From NCBI GenBank assembly GCA_937911235.1, contig CALDPN010000123.1, positions 1 to 15,566 on the forward strand: DNA of 15,566 bases, written 5' to 3'. The notes beneath the pieces are model-generated. The model was not told the DNA's origin, did not search any database, and saw only the letters and a program-made list of their open reading frames with translations. The translations under genes were made by a program, and so were the position numbers. The number at the start of each line of letters is the position of its first letter. Position 1 is the stretch's first letter. This DNA is from an uncultured Bacteroidales bacterium. GTDB taxonomy: Bacteria; Bacteroidota; Bacteroidia; Bacteroidales; Paludibacteraceae. This document shows positions 1 through 5,863 of this stretch, piece after piece.

Positions 1-1211
1 GGGTTGTCGCGGTGACGTTTACAAAGTGGAGACATTTCTATTGGATAGTCGGTAATGAATGTTGGTTGAATATAGTTTCCTTCACATTTTTCGCCGAAGA
101 TTTCGTCGATAAGTTTACCTTTACCCATAGAGTCGTCTACTTCGATATGTAGTTGTTTACATACGTCGCGAAGTTGTGCTTCGTCCATGCCAGTAATGTC
201 TATGCCTGTGAAGTCTTTGATGGCTTCGGTCATAGTTTTGCGAGCAAATGGAGCTTTAAAACTGATGATATTGTCACCCATTTTCACTTCTGTGGTGCCA
301 TTTACATCAAGACAGATTTTTTCTAACATCTTTTCTGTAAATTCCATCATCCATTTGTAGTCTTTGTATGAAACATAAATTTCCATACAAGTGAATTCTG
401 GGTTGTGAGTTTTGTCCATACCTTCGTTGCGGAAGTTTTTAGAAAACTCATAAACGCCTTCAAAACCACCTACGATAAGACGTTTTAGGTAAAGTTCGTT
501 GGCAATACGAAGATATAATGGAATATCAAGTGCATTGTGGTGAGTGATGAATGGACGAGCAGATGCACCACCAGGGATTGATTGAAGCACTGGGGTTTCT
601 ACTTCCATATAACCATTTGAGTTGAAGTATTCACGCATAGAGGTATATACCTTGTTACGTTTTACGAAAATGTCTTTAACACCTTCGTTTACAACAAGGT
701 CCACATAACGTTGACGGAAACGAAGTTCTGGGTCTTCAAATGCGTCGTGCACGTTGCCATCTTTATCTGTTTTCACGATAGGAAGTGGACGAAGTGCTTT
801 AGAAAGCACTGTAAGTTCTGATACGTGAATTGAAATTTCACCTGTTTGGGTGCGGAAAACATAACCTTTCACACCGATGAAGTCACCTATATCTAGAAGT
901 TTTTTGAAGACAGTGTTGTACATGTCTTTATTTTCTCCTGGACATATTTCGTCGCGAGAGATATATAATTGGATTCTACCAGTAGAATCTTTTAACTCAG
1001 CAAAAGATGCTTTACCCATAATACGGCGGCTCATAAGACGACCTGCCATACTTACTTCGCGTTTTTCTTCTTCACTAAAGTTTGCTTTTACTTCTTCTAC
1101 GTGTGCATTTACCACATATTCTGCAGCTGGATATGGTTCGATACCCATTTCACGCATTGTAGCAAGACTTTGTCTGCGAAATAACTCTTGATCATTAAGT
1201 TCGTGGCTCAT
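1..1211 (-). CDS. lysS: Lysyl-tRNA synthetase, class II (3' end cut by window edge)
   Basis: Charges tRNA-Lys with lysine in the cytoplasm. Translating the minus strand from the ATG at 1211 gives an open frame of 403 codons that runs off the left edge without a stop; it begins MSHELNDQELFRRQSLATMR. An OB-fold anticodon-binding domain occupies roughly residues 55-155. The class II catalytic core follows, with motif 1 near 'RNKVYTSMREYFNSNGYMEVETP' (only partly quoted elsewhere) and motif 2 as FRNEGMDKTHNPEFTCMEIY. Motif 3 would lie beyond the edge. Family members are about 500-580 residues, so roughly the last quarter is missing. It starts 20 bp after the prfB stop with no hairpin between them, so it is probably co-transcribed with prfB, as in E. 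coli. No internal stop or frameshift was seen. Identity is very secure. Confidence 0.95.
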   Translation of the reverse strand, partial: MSHELNDQELFRRQSLATMREMGIEPYPAAEYVVNAHVEEVKANFSEEEKREVSMAGRLMSRRIMGKASFAELKDSTGRIQLYISRDEICPGENKDMYNTVFKKLLDIGDFIGVKGYVFRTQTGEISIHVSELTVLSKALRPLPIVKTDKDGNVHDAFEDPELRFRQRYVDLVVNEGVKDIFVKRNKVYTSMREYFNSNGYMEVETPVLQSIPGGASARPFITHHNALDIPLYLRIANELYLKRLIVGGFEGVYEFSKNFRNEGMDKTHNPEFTCMEIYVSYKDYKWMMEFTEKMLEKICLDVNGTTEVKMGDNIISFKAPFARKTMTEAIKDFTGIDITGMDEAQLRDVCKQLHIEVDDSMGKGKLIDEIFGEKCEGNYIQPTFITDYPIEMSPLCKRHRDN

Positions 1212-1231
1212 AATGTATATTGATTATGTTA

Positions 1232-2339
1232 TTATTCTGAAAATGTCATTAAATATTGTTTGATAAACTCGTCTATATCACCGTCCATAACACCTTGAAC
1301 ATCTGATGTTTGATAGTTTGTTCTATGGTCTTTTACACGACGGTCGTCGAATACATAACTACGTATTTGTGAACCCCACTCAATTTTCTTTTTACCTGCT
1401 TCAATTTTTGCTTTTTCGGCATTGCGGTGTTGAAGCTCACGGTCGTAAAGTTGAGAACGAAGAAGACGAAGTGCGTTTTCTTTGTTTTTTGGTTGGTCTC
1501 GAGTTTCTGTATTCTCAATTAAGATTTCTTCTTCCTCACCGGTGTAAGGGTCTTTGTACATATAACGAAGGCGAACACCAGATTCTACCTTGTTTACGTT
1601 TTGTCCACCCGCTCCACCAGAACGGAAAGTTTCCCATGTAATTGCTGATTGCACTACTTCTACCTCTATGGTATCATCAACTAGAGGCACAACGAACACA
1701 GATGAGAAAGAAGTCATTCTCTTGCCTTGTGCGTTGTATGGCGAAACACGCACCAAGCGGTGCACGCCGTTTTCGCTTTTAAGATAGCCGTATGCCATGT
1801 CACCCTCAATTTTTAGTGTTGCAGTTTTAATACCTGCTTCATCACCCTCTTGATAGTTTTCCATGGTCCATTTGTATCCGTTACGTTCGCAGTAACGTTG
1901 GTACATTCTTAAAAGCATTGATGCCCAGTCTTGAGATTCGGTACCACCTGCACCTGAAACAATCTTAAGTACTGCGCCTAAATTATCTTCTTCAGAAGAA
2001 AGCATATTTCGCATTTCTATTGCCTCTAAAAGAGACATTACATTTGCGTATGCAGCATCAACTTCCTCTTCTGATACAATTTCTTCTTTATAAAAATCGA
2101 AGGCTAAAGTAAGTTCTTCTGTAGCCTCTTTTACAGCATTATATCCATCTACCCATTTTTTTAGGTCTTTAATCTTCTTCATTTGGGCTTCTGCAGCCTT
2201 GTTATCGTTCCAAAAATCTGGGTCTTGAGTACGAATCTCTTCTTCCTCTATCTGAATTAACTTGCTGTCAATGTCAAAGATACCTCCTCAACGCTTGCTC
2301 GCGTTCTTGTGTCTCTTTTAATTGTTCAATAGTAATCAT
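1232..2339 (-). CDS. prfB: Peptide chain release factor 2, with programmed +1 frameshift
   Basis: Reads UGA and UAA stop codons in the ribosomal A site and triggers peptide release. Zero-frame translation from the ATG at 2339 gives 21 codons (MITIEQLKETQEREQALRRYL) and then TGA at 2276-2274. Skipping one base (CTT T GAC) joins this to DIDSKLIQIEEEEIR and the long downstream frame, for a 368-residue product, the usual RF2 length. The GGQ hydrolysis motif (AGGQNVN, Q near 246) is present. The codon-recognition tripeptide at about 199-201 is SPY instead of the classic SPF. An apparent ATG at 2182 is internal (Met53) and should not be used as the start, since it would remove the N-terminal helices. 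lysS follows after 20 bp. Very secure, including the frameshift. Confidence 0.97.
2273..2288 (-). promoter_or_regulatory. RF2 autoregulatory +1 frameshift site
   Basis: On the minus strand the site reads AGGAGG TAT CTT TGA C. It comprises a Shine-Dalgarno-like hexamer (2288-2283), a 3-nt spacer, the slippery Leu codon CTT (2279-2277), the in-frame TGA (2276-2274) and the following C. This is the same arrangement and spacing as in E. coli prfB. In that known mechanism, low RF2 slows termination at the TGA, and the internal SD pairing pushes the ribosome +1 so that full-length RF2 is made. The strong SD match stands out because Bacteroidetes genes generally make little use of SD sequences for initiation. 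Confidence 0.95.
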
Positions 2340-2360
2340 CTCATTTTACAATTTATCTTG

Positions 2361-2368
2361 CAAAGATA
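2361..2368 (-). promoter_or_regulatory. Probable prfB -7 promoter element
   Basis: The minus strand reads TATCTTTG, an exact match to the Bacteroidetes TAnnTTTG -7 element, 21 bp before the prfB ATG at 2339. A TTG lies upstream, but about 23 bp away, slightly further than the usual spacing, so only the -7 box is convincing. It would give a short 5' UTR. Confidence 0.55.
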
Positions 2369-2446
2369 ATAAAAAATTAGGAATTTTTGTGCAAGCGAGA
2401 GGAGAATAAATTTATTTATTATCCCGAGCGCAGCCAAAAATCACGA

Positions 2447-2484
2447 AATGCGAAGCATTGAGTAGTTAGGAGTTAGGAGTTAGG
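2447..2484. repeat. Candidate dispersed intergenic repeat with (AGTTAGG)x3
   Basis: A small inverted repeat, AATGC-GAA-GCATT (2447-2459), is followed by three exact copies of the 7-mer AGTTAGG (2464-2484). The last copy reaches into the final codons of hipT, whose stop is at 2473. The 'TTAGGAATTTTTG' block at 2484-2494 recurs at about 2376-2388 on the other side of the same gap. The look is that of a small REP/MITE-like intergenic element, but only one copy is present here, so dispersal is an inference. It may also serve as the weak 3' end of the hip transcript, as I see no strong terminator. Confidence 0.4.
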
Positions 2485-3459
2485 AATTTTTGAACAATGT
2501 ATAAATTTACTTATTCTCTCTGTTATTAATGCTTTATATTTTTCTTTAAACTCATCGTTAAGGAAAGATATATCTATCAACTCAAACCATTTCTCTTTAT
2601 GCGAAATCATCTTTGAGATAATTTTATTGATAACAGTATCACTTATGCCAGACATAGACATTGCTTCTACAAAAGAATCTCTACTGAAATTTACTATTGG
2701 TGTATCAAACACTCCTGCACCTATTAGTGGCATTGCCAATTCATCTCTATCTGCTTCAAATACTAGTTTTACAGATAGTAAGTCGTACGCAGGCGAAAGC
2801 TGATAACCAATACCCTCATACTCAAGCAAAGAGAAATTCTTGCAATGCATGTCTGAGTTTCCTGTTATCCAAGAGAATAAAACTATCTCCCAAAAACGTT
2901 GAACATCTAGCATTGAAGATACAGAATATTTCTTTATCACCTCAGCAAGCTGAATATACGCTCCGCGATATTTATGTTCTGTAAGTCTATTACTTAATTG
3001 GCACATATCAAGCATTGACAGTTTTCCTCCATCCTTCTTTCTATCAACCCTACGGGTAATGTATGCTAGCTCGCCGTCGTCCATTTTTATTAGACCATGC
3101 TTAACGGTTTCTATTCCACATATTTCTGCCAAACGCATAGTTAAATCTTCAACCTCTGGCATAAACTGATATGTAGGACTTTGAGGTTTTAGAATGAAAT
3201 TTCCCCACAAACCAACAATAGTTAATTTATTTGGTTCATTTTTACCTCCTCTGTTTATATCTAAAGCCAACTTTGGTTGCACACCTGTTATAGCTGTGCT
3301 TTTTTCTATAATCTGAAGAGCTAAATCTTCTATATTACTTCTATTATATGGTAATATAGGAGCTTGCTTTGTTCCAAAAAGTTTCAATGCACAAGCAGGA
3401 TGATAATGCAACTTATCATCATCCAACTCTTTATAACAATATAAACATCTATTCTTCAT
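2473..3459 (-). CDS. hipT: HipT-like HipA-family Ser/Thr kinase toxin
   Basis: A 328-residue kinase matching the C-terminal part of HipA. HipA-family toxins phosphorylate aminoacyl-tRNA synthetases (GltX for HipA, TrpS for E. coli HipT) and cause growth arrest; the target here is unknown. Kinase features seen: Gly-rich loop STAITGVQPKL (54-64), ATP-binding Lys91 in NFILKPQS, catalytic Asp203 and metal-ligand Asn208 in NSDMHCKNF, and Asp226 in SPAYDLLS. The N terminus adds a possible zinc site (Cys5, Cys8, His20, Cys23). In E. coli HipT the loop carries the autophosphorylated S57-x-S59; the aligned positions here are Ala56 and Thr58. The start overlaps hipS by 11 bp, indicating translational coupling. 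The C terminus runs into the AGTTAGG repeat, so the last few residues may not be ancestral. Confidence 0.88.
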   Translation of the reverse strand: MKNRCLYCYKELDDDKLHYHPACALKLFGTKQAPILPYNRSNIEDLALQIIEKSTAITGVQPKLALDINRGGKNEPNKLTIVGLWGNFILKPQSPTYQFMPEVEDLTMRLAEICGIETVKHGLIKMDDGELAYITRRVDRKKDGGKLSMLDMCQLSNRLTEHKYRGAYIQLAEVIKKYSVSSMLDVQRFWEIVLFSWITGNSDMHCKNFSLLEYEGIGYQLSPAYDLLSVKLVFEADRDELAMPLIGAGVFDTPIVNFSRDSFVEAMSMSGISDTVINKIISKMISHKEKWFELIDISFLNDEFKEKYKALITERISKFIHCSKIPNS

Positions 3460-3769
3460 AATTACTAACAGTTATATTGCCTATGCAATCTTTGCAACAA
3501 GTAATTAATAATTTCATTCTATCTCTTGGGTTAATTTTCCAGTTTTTGTCAATAATATCCAATAACCAACCCTCTGGAATAAGCCCATCAAACACTGGGA
3601 AAAGAAATTCCTTTTCAAATTCCTCTTCCTGAAGTGGCATTGTTGGACTTAATGCTTTTGCGTCTTCTCTTTTAAGATAATCTGAGTCGTACTTAAAAAA
3701 GTATCCGTCGGAATTCTCCACAAGAATGCCACAAAAAATATTGTTTAAATATATCTTTGCCTTATTCAT
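3449..3769 (-). CDS. hipS: HipS-like protein (HipA N-terminal subdomain as separate protein)
   Basis: A 106-residue protein corresponding to the N-terminal 'Couple_hipA' subdomain of HipA, here encoded separately from the kinase. The recognisable core is FDGLIPEGWLLDIIDKNWKI, followed by DRMKLLITCCKDCIGNI. In the characterised E. coli O127 HipBST system, HipS is the part that neutralises the HipT kinase, while HipB augments it and binds DNA. The same role is inferred here from order and size. It overlaps hipB by 8 bp upstream and hipT by 11 bp downstream, as expected for tightly coupled antitoxin and toxin production. The alternative is a single HipA recently split by frameshift. I consider this less likely because both junctions have good starts and stops and hipT begins with its own Cys/His-containing N terminus. 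Confidence 0.85.
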   Translation of the reverse strand: MNKAKIYLNNIFCGILVENSDGYFFKYDSDYLKREDAKALSPTMPLQEEEFEKEFLFPVFDGLIPEGWLLDIIDKNWKINPRDRMKLLITCCKDCIGNITVSNYEE

Positions 3770-3956
3770 TTATTTTCTTAGGATATAATGTTTCACCAAA
3801 AAGTTCTAATACTTGATTTACTTTGTTTAGTTGAACAGTAGGTTTACCATTTTCTAACTCTCTAATAAATCTTATGCCCACACCTGTTCTATCGGCTAGT
3901 TCTATTTGAGTTAGCCTAAAAAGTTTTCTCTTTTGTTTGATATATTCACCTATCAT
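3762..3956 (-). CDS. hipB: HipB-like Xre-family DNA-binding antitoxin
   Basis: A 64-residue helix-turn-helix protein of the Xre/Cro type. The HTH covers about residues 10-58, with the recognition region around LTQIELADRTGVGIRFIREL and a GKPTVQL turn typical of HipB. It is shorter than E. coli HipB (88 residues) and lacks an obvious long C-terminal tail. It is the first gene of the hip operon, and its stop lies inside hipS. The three ACCC-N4-GGGT palindromes directly upstream are the natural candidates for its operators, implying autorepression together with HipS/HipT. Confidence 0.88.
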   Translation of the reverse strand: MIGEYIKQKRKLFRLTQIELADRTGVGIRFIRELENGKPTVQLNKVNQVLELFGETLYPKKINE

Positions 3957-3970
3957 ACTACTTATTTTAA

Positions 3971-3982
3971 TCCCGTACGGGT
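3971..3982. promoter_or_regulatory. hip operator 3 (closest to hipB)
   Basis: TCCCGTACGGGT, containing the perfect palindrome CCCGTACGGG, ends 14 bp before the hipB ATG at 3956. It shares the CCC/GGG half-sites and 12-bp length with the boxes at 4012-4023 and 4054-4065. Binding here would lie in the 5' UTR or early transcribed region. Confidence 0.7.
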
Positions 3983-4011
3983 ATAATATTTATCTCAATC
4001 TCAAAATATAA

Positions 4012-4023
4012 ACCCTTTCGGGT
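4012..4023. promoter_or_regulatory. hip operator 2
   Basis: ACCCTTTCGGGT (minus strand ACCCGAAAGGGT) is an inverted repeat immediately next to the -7 box at 4025-4032, on its downstream side. Protein bound here would cover the expected transcription start, the classic position for a repressor. Confidence 0.75.
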
Positions 4024-4024
4024 A

Positions 4025-4032
4025 CAAATATA
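4025..4032 (-). promoter_or_regulatory. hip operon -7 promoter element
   Basis: The minus strand reads TATATTTG, an exact TAnnTTTG match, 68 bp before the hipB ATG. It sits between operators 4012-4023 and 4054-4065. The -33 region falls next to or inside the distal operator, so both operators are placed to block RNA polymerase. Confidence 0.6.
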
Positions 4033-4053
4033 GTAACTTTTTTTCTATTTTAC

Positions 4054-4065
4054 ACCCTATCGGGT
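4054..4065. promoter_or_regulatory. hip operator 1 (distal)
   Basis: ACCCTATCGGGT (minus strand ACCCGATAGGGT) is the third copy of the 12-bp inverted repeat. Its start is 42 bp from the middle box, whose start is 41 bp from the third. That is about four helical turns each, placing all three on the same DNA face. This box overlaps or abuts the -33 region. Confidence 0.75.
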
Positions 4066-4086
4066 TGATTTTTTTGTGATTATAGT

Positions 4087-4123
4087 AAAAAAACAACCAC
4101 ACCTGAGGGATCAAGTGCGGTTG
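4087..4123 (-). terminator. Terminator of the FISUMP lipoprotein operon
   Basis: In the minus-strand RNA, CAACCGCAC (4123-4115) pairs with GTGUGGUUG (4102-4094) as a 9-bp stem with one G-U wobble and a 12-nt loop. Seven Ts follow (4093-4087). It lies about 60 bp after the stop of the last lipoprotein gene and separates that locus from hipBST. Confidence 0.85.
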
Positions 4124-4184
4124 CGGGGTAAGATAATTATTAAATCATTAAACTTTATGCACTAATTTTGCAAGTAAAGTAATT

Positions 4185-4832
4185 TTAATTGTCAAATACT
4201 GGGCGAATAACTAGACCATAGCTGCGATAATCGCTATTTATTTGCACGTCGTCTGATACAAAAGACAAGAAATACATATTACTTGAAAAGACTGTATCAA
4301 GTGAACTACTCATATACCTACCTGTTGTTTCTGATTCAATCGTGTTTGTATCTTCGCGATAGCCAGTAGCTGGCAAGAAAATGCTATTACCATTTGGACC
4401 AACTACAGTGAAACCTGCAACTCCATTTTTGGTTTCCCATGCCCAAGAACATTGAGTACGCAACTCTTCAAGTTCTTCTTTGGTTGGTGTACGCCACGCA
4501 CTACCCCAGTGCATATGAGCAGCATCATCTTCCATATCTAATACTGTTTTGTTGTCAACTGTACCAAATTCTGAACTTACACAATATTTTGTAAGACTTT
4601 TATAGTCTTTATTGCACCATTTGTAAGTTTCCCAGTTACAATTCTCATTTTGATGAAATTCACCCCAAGCAAAATAGTAACCAAAATCTTCTGGGTTGAT
4701 TGCACCAACATTTATTGTTGACCATTTCACAGAAAGGCCCAAATCTACCACATTTTCAGGTAGTGTTTCATTTTCGCAACTTACCAATGTAAGTGCAAAT
4801 AAAGAACTTAATAAATAAAGTATTTTTTTCAT
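4185..4832 (-). CDS. FISUMP-type lipoprotein (short, no FN3-like domain)
   Basis: A 215-residue predicted lipoprotein. The signal peptide MKKILYLLSSLFALTLVSC has lipobox LVSC with Cys19, followed by acidic ENE, which fits surface export of Bacteroidetes lipoproteins. After a very short linker it goes straight into the VDLGLSVKWSTINVGA block, then YYFAWGE, WRTPTKEELEELR, GNSIFLPATGYR, and an ending like RPVFDN. This is the Fibrobacter succinogenes major paralogous (FISUMP) domain, thought to adopt a C-type-lectin-like fold. No enzymatic residues are recognised; ligand binding at the cell surface is an inference. It is the last gene of the locus, 15 bp after its paralogue. Unlike the two upstream paralogues it lacks the FN3-like stalk and the acidic linker. 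Confidence 0.8.
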   Translation of the reverse strand: MKKILYLLSSLFALTLVSCENETLPENVVDLGLSVKWSTINVGAINPEDFGYYFAWGEFHQNENCNWETYKWCNKDYKSLTKYCVSSEFGTVDNKTVLDMEDDAAHMHWGSAWRTPTKEELEELRTQCSWAWETKNGVAGFTVVGPNGNSIFLPATGYREDTNTIESETTGRYMSSSLDTVFSSNMYFLSFVSDDVQINSDYRSYGLVIRPVFDN

Positions 4833-4847
4833 AATAAGATATTTTTA

Positions 4848-5843
4848 TTATTTAGGTAATACAGCGCGAACAGAACAGCCAACGTATTCATTCATAGAAC
4901 TCACTTCTACCGTACCTACATTCATGTACAAACCATACGTAAAACTTATAAAATCCTTATAATCAGAAGATATACTCCAATAATATCCTGCCTCACCTAC
5001 CTTATTTGATTGATCATATTGTTTATTACCTGCATACGGCAAGAAAATACTATTACCATTTGGACCTGTTACATTAAAACCAGGGGTTCCAGAAATCTTC
5101 ATATAGTCCCATGAACATCTATCACGAAGCTCTTCAAATTCAGTTCTGGTAGGAATGCGCCAATTACCACCCCAATTAACATGGGCAGCATCGTATGAAG
5201 GAGTTAAATCTGAACCCGCCCATATATAATAATTATCTTGTCTATATTCAGACTTGGTTTCTGTTTCGCCCCATGCATAATAGTTTCCGTATGATTCTGG
5301 CCTTGCTGCACCTATGTTAGTGGTTGCCCACATCACAGAAAGTCCCAAATCTACATATTCGTGACTATCTTCATGATCACTAGGGTCTTCACCTTCTCCT
5401 TCTGAGCCTCCTTCGCCTTCTCCTTCTGAACCTCCTTCGTCATCAGAACCTTCATTAGCAGGAAGTGTTGTAAATTCTTTAATTTGTCCAAACTCCCTTT
5501 GAATACCGTTTAGGACAAGGTATGCACAATAATAGTACTTAGTATCTGGAGACAAACTGGTTATCTCTACTTCGTATTCTTTACCATTCATATAAGAAGC
5601 AAATTCCTCATTGCCATTGCGAAAATTCATATCTTCTAAATAGGTAGAATACATCACACCAAAATTAACAGAGTTGTATTTTGAAATGTCCACATTTACA
5701 GACGCTTCAATTAATGCTGATTCGTCTGTAATATTGATTACTTGCCCTGTTCTCACTTTTGCAGATGTAGCAGGTTCTTTTTCCTCACAACCCACCAATG
5801 CCACCGCAAATAAAAAGCTTATTAAATAAAGTATTTTTTTCAT
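4848..5843 (-). CDS. FISUMP-type lipoprotein with FN3-like stalk and acidic Gly linker
   Basis: A 331-residue predicted lipoprotein. The signal peptide has lipobox LVGC with Cys19, followed by EEKE. Domains in order: an FN3-like sandwich at about 28-128 (repeated TKYYYCAYLVLNG and EFTTL motifs), a low-complexity acidic linker at about 130-162 rich in GSEGEGEG, and the FISUMP domain from YVDLGLSVMWATTNIGA through YYAWGET, WRIPTRTEFEELR, GNSIFLPYAG and GYYWSISS to a CSVRAVLPK end. The linker is encoded by a 24-bp tandem repeat. The first 74 bp of the gene and its immediate upstream are nearly identical to those of the next gene upstream. Likely a surface-displayed binding protein; the ligand is unknown. 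Confidence 0.82.
   Translation of the reverse strand: MKKILYLISFLFAVALVGCEEKEPATSAKVRTGQVINITDESALIEASVNVDISKYNSVNFGVMYSTYLEDMNFRNGNEEFASYMNGKEYEVEITSLSPDTKYYYCAYLVLNGIQREFGQIKEFTTLPANEGSDDEGGSEGEGEGGSEGEGEDPSDHEDSHEYVDLGLSVMWATTNIGAARPESYGNYYAWGETETKSEYRQDNYYIWAGSDLTPSYDAAHVNWGGNWRIPTRTEFEELRDRCSWDYMKISGTPGFNVTGPNGNSIFLPYAGNKQYDQSNKVGEAGYYWSISSDYKDFISFTYGLYMNVGTVEVSSMNEYVGCSVRAVLPK
5392..5439 (-). repeat. 24-bp tandem repeat x2 in linker of a FISUMP gene
   Basis: Two head-to-tail 24-bp units (5392-5415 and 5416-5439) differ at one base and encode EGGSEGEG twice. The unit length is a multiple of three, so copy-number change would lengthen or shorten the acidic linker without breaking the frame. 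Confidence 0.8.
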
Positions 5844-5845
5844 GA
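5772..5845 (-). repeat. 74-bp direct repeat, copy A (signal-peptide region)
   Basis: This segment, covering the start codon, signal peptide, lipidated Cys and first linker residues, matches 6917-6990 with one mismatch by my alignment. Identity stops abruptly at both ends, while the downstream coding bodies have diverged strongly. Confidence 0.85.
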
Positions 5846-5863
5846 CTTTTCTCTTTTATAAAA

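Noticed and set aside
1232..2182. prfB starting at the ATG at 2182
   Set aside because: It would be 316 residues and lack the N-terminal helices; the frameshift site and upstream 21 codons clearly extend it to 368.
3449..3459. hipS/hipT as one hipA gene broken by a frameshift
   Set aside because: Both parts have proper starts and stops with short overlaps, and hipT has its own Cys/His-containing N terminus, matching a natural three-gene design.
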